From: CAZQEC01 sp964591565
GTDB lineage: Bacteria; Patescibacteriota; UBA1384; CAJBMM01
Assembly (NCBI GenBank): GCA_964591565.1
Contig: CAZQEC010000030.1
Location: 1-12,327 of the forward strand
Direction of reading: 5' to 3'
Length of the DNA stretch: 12,327 nt
Below the pieces are notes generated by a model. It had not been told where the DNA came from and made no database searches. It saw only the letters and a program-made list of their open reading frames with translations. Of this stretch, positions 5,539-11,851 are shown in pieces. Both the position numbers and the translations under genes were made by a program. Position 1 is the stretch's first letter. Each line of letters opens with the position of its first letter.

Positions 5539-6972
5539 TTACACATATGCTGGCAGTATTTTCTCCCGAATGCTGTCTGAGGTAATTTTAAGCACCGGTT
5601 CGAGTAAATTCAAGAACTGATTGTAACTACGAATTGGATTTTCGGTCAAAAACCAATCCGGTTGGCGAAATGGGTAATGCGACCATCGCGTCATCCACTG
5701 ATATGTAATGCCGAGTACTAAAGTGAGCGGAAGCCAATCTTGCCACGAATCAATATTTTCCTGTGATGTATGAATGGGGGCAGGGTGAGCCAGTAGGTCT
5801 CGAGTGCCGTTCATAACGCGATACGCCTCTGATCCGGTTGCGGACAAGCGAGCGTAATGCGGCGCCCAGGTGAATAGTAGGCCAACTGAGATCAAGCATC
5901 CCGAGAGAAACCATAACAAAGATGATGCTCCGGGAAAAAAGACAAAGACGCTAAAAAACATCATAAAGAAAATAATTGTCAATATAAACGATACCGTAAT
6001 AATTTGCCAGTGAGTGAGCAGTGGCGAAGTGCGAAACCATTGGTAAGTTCCCACCTCGTCATAGATGGCCAGATTAGCGATAGTGCTTTGTCTGTTCACA
6101 ATCTCATTACCATTTGATTTTGCCAATAAATGGATTTTAGCGTTTTGGTCTGCGCCAAACCACTTTTCCAGCATTAATTGCTCATGTGTGCGTAGAGCGG
6201 TGTTAGATTCACGCCGAAAAATGATTAGCGCGTCGTCACGTACCAATATTTGAATGTGGCCACGCAGGGCTAAATCGATGACGGTCGCGCCAGTGGCACG
6301 CCGAGAAACAAATCCGCGCCATAGCACTGTTAAGGCGGCTGGAGAAGCTTTAAGTAAGCGCTGGTCGAGAGTAGAAACTGGTATTTTTGACGCTAAATGC
6401 TTTAAGCGCTGGCGATACAAAATAAACATTAAAATTGTCAATATTGGCGTAACCACAGACAAGATCAGCCACCACAGGTCTTTAATTTGGCCAAGAAATC
6501 CAAAGACCGCCCATAATAGATTGCCTGATAGTACGCCATGCGGTGATTGAGCCACAATCGTGATTGAAGATTCTTCAGACGCCGAAACAAGCCAAGTGCG
6601 GTTTTGGCTAGTGGACGCGATTAATTCAGAGGAGCCTCCATGGACGGCGTAGAGAATGGGATTAAGCCGATCAAGATCAATCTCCAAACTGGTGACGGAA
6701 ATAGAGGTGTTTTCACCAGTCGACACTAAATTTGTGGTTGATAGCGATACAAACAGCACATCTTCGCGCCATCCACGATGCAACTCACCTATGCGTTGAT
6801 TATTGGCGGAGTTGAAAACGCGCCCTTCTTTATCTAACTCCAAGTTTATATTGGCGGCATAAGATTTGGCTGGCGCCAACAAGATAAGCACTGCCGATAC
6901 TAAGCACATCACAGCCACTTGAGCAGTACTGCTTATTTTGCTAGTGTACTTGTAGTAAAGGATTTTTATCAT
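5539..6972 (-). CDS. DUF2207-like membrane protein with signal peptide
   Basis: A 477-residue membrane protein of unknown function. From the ATG at 6972 it has a basic N-terminus, a hydrophobic core, and a likely signal-peptidase site after SYA (about residue 39). An extracellular beta-rich region of about 110 residues follows, then a membrane segment (about 166-186), a cytoplasmic region with PAALTVLWRGFVSRRATGAT and IDLALRGHIQI that resembles DUF2207, two more membrane segments (about 323-347 and 353-369), and a soluble end. The Gly-rich tail common in the family is absent. The frame is open to 7014, but that would run further into frr; the start at 6972 gives a proper signal peptide. No Shine-Dalgarno is clear. 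Confidence 0.72.
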   Translation of the reverse strand: MIKILYYKYTSKISSTAQVAVMCLVSAVLILLAPAKSYAANINLELDKEGRVFNSANNQRIGELHRGWREDVLFVSLSTTNLVSTGENTSISVTSLEIDLDRLNPILYAVHGGSSELIASTSQNRTWLVSASEESSITIVAQSPHGVLSGNLLWAVFGFLGQIKDLWWLILSVVTPILTILMFILYRQRLKHLASKIPVSTLDQRLLKASPAALTVLWRGFVSRRATGATVIDLALRGHIQILVRDDALIIFRRESNTALRTHEQLMLEKWFGADQNAKIHLLAKSNGNEIVNRQSTIANLAIYDEVGTYQWFRTSPLLTHWQIITVSFILTIIFFMMFFSVFVFFPGASSLLWFLSGCLISVGLLFTWAPHYARLSATGSEAYRVMNGTRDLLAHPAPIHTSQENIDSWQDWLPLTLVLGITYQWMTRWSHYPFRQPDWFLTENPIRSYNQFLNLLEPVLKITSDSIREKILPAYV

Positions 6973-7528
6973 GTTACAAGATTTATTATCGCAGATTCGG
7001 CACAAAATGGACAATGCAGTTAATCATTTTAGTGACGAAATTAAGTCAGTCCGCACTGGACGCGCCCAAGCGGCTTTAGTGGAGGGTGTAGTGGTACAAT
7101 ATTACGGTACCAAAACGCCCTTGAAAGCGGTGGCGACGATTCAAATTCCAGATGCACATACCATTATTATTCAGCCCTGGGATCCAGCGTCCCTGCACGA
7201 TATTGAGCAAGCCATTCGCGAAGCGCAGTTGGGCATTGAACCGTCTGACGATGGTCGCCAAATTCGCCTGTCCATTCCGCCATTAACCAGTGAGCGCAGA
7301 GCTGAATTAGTCAAGCTGTTGCACAAAATGGGCGAGGAAGCGCGAGTGATTTTGCGCGGCATTCGCAAAAACGCTTGGGAAAGTGTGCAGGAAATGCACA
7401 AAAATAGCGACGTGACCGAAGACGAAAAATATCGATCAGAAGATCAGTTAAATAAGTTAATAGATGAGTTTAATAGTAAAATTGAAGAACTGGTGAAACA
7501 CAAGGAAACCGATATTTTGACAGTATGA
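6971..7528 (+). CDS. frr: Ribosome recycling factor
   Basis: RRF splits the post-termination ribosome together with EF-G. The 185-residue protein has the normal length and shows VRTGRAQAALVEG (27-39), YYGTKTPLKAVA, SIPPLTSERRAELVKLLHKMGEEARVILRGIRK in the middle, and a helical C-terminus. An AAAGGA sequence (6957-6962) lies 8 nt before the ATG. The start ATG shares two bases with the start of the divergent DUF2207-like gene (CATG at 6970-6973). It ends in TGA, evidence for the standard stop code. It is 41 nt from rseP with no terminator between, so they may be one transcript. Confidence 0.98.
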   Translation: MLQDLLSQIRHKMDNAVNHFSDEIKSVRTGRAQAALVEGVVVQYYGTKTPLKAVATIQIPDAHTIIIQPWDPASLHDIEQAIREAQLGIEPSDDGRQIRLSIPPLTSERRAELVKLLHKMGEEARVILRGIRKNAWESVQEMHKNSDVTEDEKYRSEDQLNKLIDEFNSKIEELVKHKETDILTV

Positions 7529-7569
7529 GGCACAATCAAGCAACTTTTTAGATCAACGGTAATTTAATT

Positions 7570-8634
7570 TTGATTCTTGAAACAGTTTTATCTTTCGTAT
7601 TTGTTTTTGGACTAATCGTATTTGTGCACGAATTAGGTCATTTTTTGGTGGCAAAGCGTTCTGGCGTTAAAGTGGAAGAGTTTGCGTTTGGTTTTCCGCC
7701 ACGACTGATAGCCAAAAAAATTGGTGAAACCACCTACGCCATCAATGCCATTCCGCTCGGTGGTTACGTGAAGATGTTGGGTGAAGATGGTGAAGATGAA
7801 GACGCTCGCGCTTTTGGGCAAGCATCAAAGTCAAGACGGGCGTTAATTGTGGTGGCTGGCGTGACGGCTAATGTATTGCTGGCCTGGATTTTACTGACCA
7901 TTATATTAATTTTACCGCCACGATATAAAGGATCTGACGCAGTGTTGGTGGCGGGGGTTTTACCTAATTCGGCGGCGGCNNNNNNNNNNGCTGCGGGTGC
8001 TGGCTTAAATGCTGGCGATATGATTTTGCGGATTAATGAAGTTGCAATCAAAAGCCCCGATCAATTGCGTAATGCCACGCATCAATTTGCCGATCAGTCG
8101 GTGACAATTGAACTGCGTCGGGGTGGGCAAATTCAGCAGAAATCAGCCAAATTGGCCGGCGGGGACGCGCCGCTCGGAGTAAGTGTATCTAGTTTTTCAT
8201 TGGCTGATGAGCAAAATCCATCGCTGATAAAAGCACCGGTTGTGGCGATACAATCAATTGGACGCGTTATGGGCGCACAACTACAGTTTATCGGATCGCT
8301 CGCGCTTACCCCTTTTCGCGACACTGGTGTGGATGCTGAACAGGTATCTGGACCGATCGGCATTTACGGCATTTTGGCACAATTTACCGCTTTAGGATGG
8401 GTGTACGTATTATTTGGCGCGGCGCAACTTTCGTTAGCGGTGGCGTTATTCAACATATTGCCAATACCCGCACTCGATGGCGGGCGTTTATTATTTATTG
8501 CACTTGAATCGGTGTTTCGGCGCAAGGTATTATCCACACGTATTGAAGGTATGGTACATGCGGTCGGCTTTGTTTTGTTAATCGGGCTGTTTTTGTTGGT
8601 AACGTGGAATGATATAGTGAAGATTAGCAAGTAG
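7570..8634 (+). CDS. rseP: RseP-type site-2 metalloprotease (M50), with an assembly gap
   Basis: An intramembrane zinc protease that cleaves membrane-bound regulators and remnant signal peptides. The zinc motif HELGH is at 20-24 in the first membrane segment, the third ligand in LDGG (D303), with further hydrophobic segments at about 91-115, 275-297 and 331-346. One PDZ domain (about 125-205, GLNAGDMILRINEV) faces out. At about 354 residues it is the single-PDZ form common outside Proteobacteria. Start: TTG at 7570 is the only plausible start after a stop at 7549, and gives the usual N-terminus MILETVLSFVFVFG. Ten Ns inside the PDZ domain keep the frame open. It follows frr in the customary order, but uppS, cdsA and dxr are absent. 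Confidence 0.95.
   Translation: MILETVLSFVFVFGLIVFVHELGHFLVAKRSGVKVEEFAFGFPPRLIAKKIGETTYAINAIPLGGYVKMLGEDGEDEDARAFGQASKSRRALIVVAGVTANVLLAWILLTIILILPPRYKGSDAVLVAGVLPNSAAXXXXAAGAGLNAGDMILRINEVAIKSPDQLRNATHQFADQSVTIELRRGGQIQQKSAKLAGGDAPLGVSVSSFSLADEQNPSLIKAPVVAIQSIGRVMGAQLQFIGSLALTPFRDTGVDAEQVSGPIGIYGILAQFTALGWVYVLFGAAQLSLAVALFNILPIPALDGGRLLFIALESVFRRKVLSTRIEGMVHAVGFVLLIGLFLLVTWNDIVKISK
7980..7989. other. Assembly gap (10 N)
   Basis: Ten undetermined bases within the rseP PDZ domain, bordered by GCG/GCT-rich alanine codons. Reading frame is preserved on both sides. Family alignment expects only a short S-x-A-x-x-AGL stretch here, so the true missing length may differ from ten and could even be zero or negative. 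Confidence 0.95.
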
Positions 8635-8645
8635 CAAAGCCGAAC

Positions 8646-8834
8646 GTATAAGGTATAATGTATAAGGTATGATGGACTCAACTGATTACGTCGGGTTTAT
8701 AAGCTCATTTCTGTTGCCCCCTGATACATGATACCCAATACCTGATACCTAATTTTGAAAATTGCCTGCCCTCCGTAGCTTTTAGCGAATTAAATGAGTC
8801 GAATGGCGAAGGATGGGAAAATTGAGAATTGATA
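8646..8834. repeat. Degenerate 7-nt repeat array C, between rseP and proS
   Basis: The spacer can be cut into 27 heptads in a single register ending just before the proS start. Clear units: GTATAAG (8646, 8660), GTATAAT (8653), GTATGAT (8667); GATACAT (8723), GATACCC (8730), AATACCT (8737), GATACCT (8744); AAAATTG (8758); CGAATTA (8786), CGAATGG (8800), CGAAGGA (8807); ATTGAGA (8821), ATTGATA (8828). The first and second groups are separated by seven worn units yet remain in phase (77 nt apart). Groups 1 and 2 resemble reverse complements of each other. No gene or terminator is seen here. Confidence 0.75.
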
Positions 8835-8837
8835 TAT

Positions 8838-10118
8838 ATGAAACAATCCCATTTATTTGGTACAACGCGGAAGGAAGCACCAGCGGGTGAGGAGAGCAAA
8901 AATGCCATTTTGCTGGCGCGCGGTGGCTATATAGATAAAGAAATGGCTGGGGTGTATACCCTGTTGCCGCTCGGTTTGCGTGTGGTTGAAAAGATTAAAA
9001 CTATTATTCGCGCAGAGCTTGATAAGTTGCCACATACTTCAGAAATAGCCATGCCAATTTTGCAATCGCATGCGCTGTGGGAGGAAAGCGGGCGTCGGGA
9101 AAAAATTCGCGATGTTATGTATGATCTGAAAGATGAAGCAATTGGACTGGGACCGACGCACGAAGAGATTGTAACCGATATTTTTCGCCGTTTTTATTCA
9201 TCTTACAAAGATTTACCTAAAGCGGCTTATCAAATTCAAACCAAGTTTCGGCGGGAGCCACGGGCGAAATCGGGGCTTCTGCGTGGGCGCGAGTTTTTGA
9301 TGAAAGATTTGTATAGTTTCCATGAAACTGAAGCGTCCCTTGGTGAATACTACGATCTTGTTAAAAAATCGTATTTTGATATTTTCACCAATCTGGGTCT
9401 AAAATCAGTATTAACTGAAGCATCGGGTGGCGTTTTTTCAAAATACTCACACGAGTTTCAAGTTTTGTCTGAAAGTGGCGAGGATGTTATCTACCTTAAT
9501 CAAGCCGGCAATTTGGCTCGTAACAAAGAGATTGTACAGGAAAACGATCCCGAGTTTTTGGAATGGGCGGAAGGGTATGTTAATAAGCAAAGTGCCATTG
9601 AAGTGGGTAATATATTTAAATTAAATCGGCAATTTTCGGACTCAATGCACGCTTCCGTAAGTGGTAAAGACGGGCATAGCACTAATGTATGGATGGGGTG
9701 CTACGGTATTGGGGTAACGCGATTAGTTGGCACACTGGTCGAAATCTACGGAGATTTAGAAAAGGGAAGCATTAACTGGCCGGAAAGCGTAGCACCTTAC
9801 CGTGTGCATTTAATTGAAATTGGAGTGGGACTTGGTCGCGATGTTTATAATATGCTCGTAGGGGCGAATCACGATTCGCCCGTCAAAAACGATGTTTTAT
9901 ATGACGACCGCGACGCACACGCTGGCACCAAGTTTGCCGATGCAGACCTAATTGGCGCCCCAATTCGATTAATTGTGAGCGCTCGAACATTGGAACAAGA
10001 TTCAGTCGAGCTATCGCGTTCCAATGTCATTGCTGAAAGCCCTGAGCTTGTCGAACGGGCGAGAAGGCAATCCACCCTTGTCAAACAATCCGAACTCATT
10101 CAAGCATTGACTAAATAA
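8838..10118 (+). CDS. proS: Prolyl-tRNA synthetase, short form without editing insertion
   Basis: Class II synthetase charging tRNA-Pro. From the ATG at 8838 it has 426 residues. (An in-frame TTG at 8829 is possible but less likely.) It shows the GPTHEE proline-binding loop (105-110), motif 2 (FRREPRAKSGLLRGREFLMKD, about 137-157), motif 3 (GCYGIGVTR, 287-295), and the anticodon domain with VLYDDRDAHAGTKFADADLIG. The interval between motifs 2 and 3 is about 130 residues, too short for the bacterial INS domain that clears Ala-tRNA-Pro. A REP palindrome is embedded in frame at residues 341-349. No Shine-Dalgarno is seen. It is the last gene of the rpsB-to-proS core. Confidence 0.97.
   Translation: MKQSHLFGTTRKEAPAGEESKNAILLARGGYIDKEMAGVYTLLPLGLRVVEKIKTIIRAELDKLPHTSEIAMPILQSHALWEESGRREKIRDVMYDLKDEAIGLGPTHEEIVTDIFRRFYSSYKDLPKAAYQIQTKFRREPRAKSGLLRGREFLMKDLYSFHETEASLGEYYDLVKKSYFDIFTNLGLKSVLTEASGGVFSKYSHEFQVLSESGEDVIYLNQAGNLARNKEIVQENDPEFLEWAEGYVNKQSAIEVGNIFKLNRQFSDSMHASVSGKDGHSTNVWMGCYGIGVTRLVGTLVEIYGDLEKGSINWPESVAPYRVHLIEIGVGLGRDVYNMLVGANHDSPVKNDVLYDDRDAHAGTKFADADLIGAPIRLIVSARTLEQDSVELSRSNVIAESPELVERARRQSTLVKQSELIQALTK
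9858..9884 (+). repeat. REP-like palindrome inside the proS coding sequence
   Basis: GTAG followed by GGGCGAATC (9862-9870), AC, and GATTCGCCC (9873-9881), then GTC. The 5' GTAGGGGCG and the 3' CGCCCGTC match the REP at 11244-11270 outside the variable arms. It is read as VGANHDSPV, between the alpha helix ending in YNML and the strand starting at NDVLYDDRD of the anticodon-binding domain. Confidence 0.8.
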
Positions 10119-10187
10119 CAAAATTGTCGCAATATGAACTCCGAGCTGTCTTTGACCGCCGTTCTTTAAGTCGAGAAGGGAGTCGAA

Positions 10188-10496
10188 ATGAATAATGTAG
10201 TACTTGCGTCATTCACTCTCATAGAGGAGATTGTTTATTATTTCAATGGTCCTCCGGACACGTATGCCGAGGAGGTTGTAAGATTGCAAAGTCTTCTTCA
10301 TCCGCAGACGTGGAGAGCTCTTCATGGGTTAGATGGTCGTACTATTGGCTCTATCGTGCTACATTCATGGACGTTGGAATCTCTGGGTCGCGCGACGCCA
10401 CGCAAATTGAAGCGAATGAAGGGTATCGGACCAAAGCAGGTGGCTGAAATCCGCCGAGTGTTGGCGGCGAACGGTCTGTCGCTACTGGATGAGTAG
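10188..10496 (+). CDS. Small helix-hairpin-helix protein resembling RNA polymerase alpha CTD
   Basis: A 102-residue protein of unknown role. The N-terminal half is helical with no motif I recognise. The C-terminal part (about 50-100) reads TLESLGRATPRKLKRMKGIGPKQVAEIRRVLAANGLSL in substance, matching the helix-hairpin-helix layout of the alpha subunit C-terminal domain: GIGPKQVAEI is the hairpin and GLSL the usual end. No RpoA N-terminal domain is present, so it is not a polymerase subunit as such; DNA binding is a reasonable inference. AAGGGAG lies 6 nt before the ATG. It is followed at once by a terminator nearly identical to that of the next gene. Confidence 0.65.
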   Translation: MNNVVLASFTLIEEIVYYFNGPPDTYAEEVVRLQSLLHPQTWRALHGLDGRTIGSIVLHSWTLESLGRATPRKLKRMKGIGPKQVAEIRRVLAANGLSLLDE

Positions 10497-10500
10497 TGGT

Positions 10501-10537
10501 GCCGCTGGGTGTGTTTACCCCAGCGGCTTGAATTTTG
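10501..10537 (+). terminator. Intrinsic terminator after the helix-hairpin-helix gene
   Basis: A 9-bp stem GCCGCTGGG/CCCAGCGGC (10501-10509 with 10519-10527), loop of 9, followed by TTGAATTTT. The stem is strong; the T-run is interrupted. It starts 4 nt after the stop codon. Confidence 0.7.
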
Positions 10538-10548
10538 CCGAAAATCGA

Positions 10549-10577
10549 TTGACAAGCTGGTGAAAAAACTGTATCAT
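10549..10577 (+). promoter_or_regulatory. Strong predicted sigma-70 promoter of the 10662 gene
   Basis: Perfect TTGACA (10549-10554), 17-nt spacer, TATCAT (10572-10577, 5/6). Expected start near 10584, giving a 5' leader of about 78 nt that contains a hairpin. This is the best consensus promoter in the window. Confidence 0.75.
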
Positions 10578-10592
10578 AACGCCATGCTTTAA

Positions 10593-10615
10593 CGCGGGAG
10601 TTTCATAATCCCGCG
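10593..10615 (+). promoter_or_regulatory. Hairpin in the 5' leader of the 10662 gene
   Basis: A perfect 7-bp stem CGCGGGA/TCCCGCG (10593-10599 with 10609-10615) with a 9-nt A/T-rich loop. It lies about 10 nt after the predicted transcription start and 46 nt before the start codon. There is no T-run, so it is not an intrinsic terminator. It could stabilise the mRNA end or bind a protein. Confidence 0.5.
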
Positions 10616-10661
10616 CCTGCCGCACACTACAACTCAAGCTTTGTGGAATGGAGGAGCGAAG

Positions 10662-11174
10662 ATGAGCAGGATTCTACGTATTGGCCGTGATCTCCCGCCA
10701 GGTAAATATGAGAGTCCGTGGGGACAGAAGATTCTGCGCCGGCTATACTTAGCTATAGCAAAGCGATTCAATCTGCCAACGATCGAAGCAATTATGAGGC
10801 AGGACGAGAGTGAAATTCAGCAGTACATTCCCTGGTCAGCAAGACCAACAACCTTTCGTTTCAGGGATGACCTCAAGCTATTCTATCAGGGTTTTCCGGC
10901 ACCAGATCACTTTACGCACGACGGTGTCATAATCATGATGTTTCACTGGCTTGTCAAAGTTCAGTGGGTTGATTGCACACAGCTTTTGACGAGCGTAGAG
11001 CTATATGCACTGGGACAAGATATGGAGGATGCGGCTCGTCACATGCGAGCAGTCATCCGTGACATCCCCCCGACGCTACGTAGCTCGTATTGGGCATTGA
11101 TTGAACTCGATGACCATTCGACCGAAGGCGTCAATTTGGATGATCCCGTGCTATTACTCAAGAGTAAGAAATAG
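10662..11174 (+). CDS. Hypothetical protein, unrecognised, 170 residues
   Basis: I do not recognise the family. The start at 10662 is set by GGAGGAG 5 nt upstream; the frame also opens at a TTG at 10641, which lacks such a site. The protein is soluble by appearance, rich in Arg/Asp/Trp, begins MSRILRIGRDLPPGKYESPWG, has a helical region with ILRRLYLAIAKRFNLPTIEAIM (about 25-46), a central aromatic region (HDGVIIMMFHWLVKVQW), and an acidic-hydrophobic end. No signal peptide or membrane segment. It has its own promoter and terminator, shares the terminator sequence with the helix-hairpin-helix gene upstream, and may have been acquired together with it. Confidence 0.75.
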   Translation: MSRILRIGRDLPPGKYESPWGQKILRRLYLAIAKRFNLPTIEAIMRQDESEIQQYIPWSARPTTFRFRDDLKLFYQGFPAPDHFTHDGVIIMMFHWLVKVQWVDCTQLLTSVELYALGQDMEDAARHMRAVIRDIPPTLRSSYWALIELDDHSTEGVNLDDPVLLLKSKK

Positions 11175-11201
11175 GCATGGTGGCGGACTCCGTACAGTGG
11201 C

Positions 11202-11232
11202 CGCTGGGTGATGTTTCGCCCAGCGTTTTTTT
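11202..11232 (+). terminator. Intrinsic terminator after the 10662 gene
   Basis: Stem CGCTGGG/CCCAGCG (11202-11208 with 11219-11225), 10-nt loop, followed directly by seven Ts. The sequence closely copies the terminator at 10501-10527, including part of the loop (TGTTT). Confidence 0.85.
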
Positions 11233-11243
11233 ATTTGGTCAAC

Positions 11244-11270
11244 GTAGGGGCGGCTCACGAGCCGCCCGTC
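11244..11270 (+). repeat. REP palindrome at the 3' end of the transposase gene
   Basis: GTAG, then GGGCGGCTC (11248-11256), AC, GAGCCGCCC (11259-11267), then GTC. The transposase stop codon (TGA, 11257-11255) is supplied by the centre of this palindrome. Orientation is plus. Confidence 0.88.
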
Positions 11271-11752
11271 TGGTGTTCATTATCCAATGTCCACCTTAAT
11301 GGATTGGTGGTAATGTACTCCCGAGTTTTTTGCAAATCTTGATCGTTACGAATAATGTGTTCAAAATAATTACGTTGCCAGAACGCTGAATTTATTTGGT
11401 CACGTAACAGATTAATTTCTTTGGCTGAATTCATTTTAAAATAACCAACAATTTGACCAAGGGTTGCGGGCGGGTCATGACCCGCCCCTACGGGATTAAT
11501 AAAAATAATTCCATGTACGTGATCGGGCATTATGATAAATGTATCTAATGCGATTGTTGGAAATCTGTTTGGTAAAGATTGCCACCAGTGATTAACTATC
11601 TGACCGTATCTACTCGGGCTCAACTCGGCTTGATTGTTCATTGTACCGAGGATATTCTCTCGTTTATCAATACATATTGTGACAAAATAGCAATTTGCGG
11701 TTGTATAATCATAATTTATGAGGCGTAGCGATTTACGTTCTGGTTGATCCAT
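11255..11752 (-). CDS. REP-associated tyrosine transposase (RAYT, IS200/TnpA-like)
   Basis: A Y1 HUH nuclease that acts on single-stranded REP hairpins. From the Met at 11752 it has 165 residues: RKSLRLINYDYTTANCYFVTICIDKREN at the start, the metal-binding HUH motif in MPDHVHGII (H78, H80), then QRNYFEHIIRNDQDL holding the candidate catalytic tyrosine (about Y129), and REYITTNPLRW near the end. A longer frame starts at an ATG at 11803 inside the upstream REP, adding 17 residues with no family match. Residues about 87-99 (PVGAGHDPPATLG) are encoded by an internal REP. No Shine-Dalgarno; a TACAAT lies 6 nt before the ATG. The gene is complete and may be active. Confidence 0.9.
   Translation of the reverse strand: MDQPERKSLRLINYDYTTANCYFVTICIDKRENILGTMNNQAELSPSRYGQIVNHWWQSLPNRFPTIALDTFIIMPDHVHGIIFINPVGAGHDPPATLGQIVGYFKMNSAKEINLLRDQINSAFWQRNYFEHIIRNDQDLQKTREYITTNPLRWTLDNEHQTGGS
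11468..11491 (-). repeat. REP palindrome inside the transposase gene
   Basis: GGGCGGGTC (11468-11476), AT, GACCCGCCC (11479-11487), then CTAC, i.e. GTAG-first on the minus strand. The variable arms are identical to those of the REP at 11793-11817. It is read in frame as part of a loop right after the HUH strand. Confidence 0.85.
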
Positions 11753-11792
11753 ATTCAGATTGTAGCATTTTTTTAGGCGGGTTTTCGGGTCA

Positions 11793-11817
11793 GGGCGGGT
11801 CATGACCCGCCCCTACG
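11793..11817 (-). repeat. REP palindrome between the transposase gene and uvrC
   Basis: GGGCGGGTC (11793-11801), AT, GACCCGCCC (11804-11812), then CTACG. It is in inverted orientation to the REP at 11244 and identical in its arms to the internal copy. It ends 19 nt before the uvrC -10 box. Confidence 0.88.
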
Positions 11818-11836
11818 ATTGTTTTGGCGATTCAGA

Positions 11837-11842
11837 TATAAT
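11837..11842 (+). promoter_or_regulatory. Predicted uvrC -10 box, nearly leaderless
   Basis: Perfect TATAAT (11837-11842), 9 nt before the ATG at 11852. No -35 match lies 16-18 nt upstream; that space borders the REP palindrome. Predicted leader 2-3 nt; no Shine-Dalgarno. Confidence 0.5.
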
Positions 11843-11851
11843 CAGCGCATT

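Larger units (their letters stand above)
11244..11817 (-). mobile_element. REPtron: REP-associated transposase gene with flanking inverted REPs
   Basis: A single HUH/Y1 transposase gene lies between two REP palindromes in opposite orientation (11244-11270 plus, 11793-11817 minus), a layout known for RAYT genes. A further REP of the same family lies inside the gene. It sits between two convergent/divergent host genes without breaking either. RAYTs are usually single-copy and vertically kept, so this may be a resident element and need not be a recent insertion. Confidence 0.8.

Noticed and set aside
413..7528. Recoded UGA as in some CPR lineages (Gracilibacteria, SR1)
   Set aside because: frr ends at TGA at its normal length and no in-frame TGA is needed in any core gene, so the standard code applies.
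9427..9624. 65-residue frame inside proS
   Set aside because: Out-of-frame shadow of proS; no ribosome-binding site and no family resemblance.
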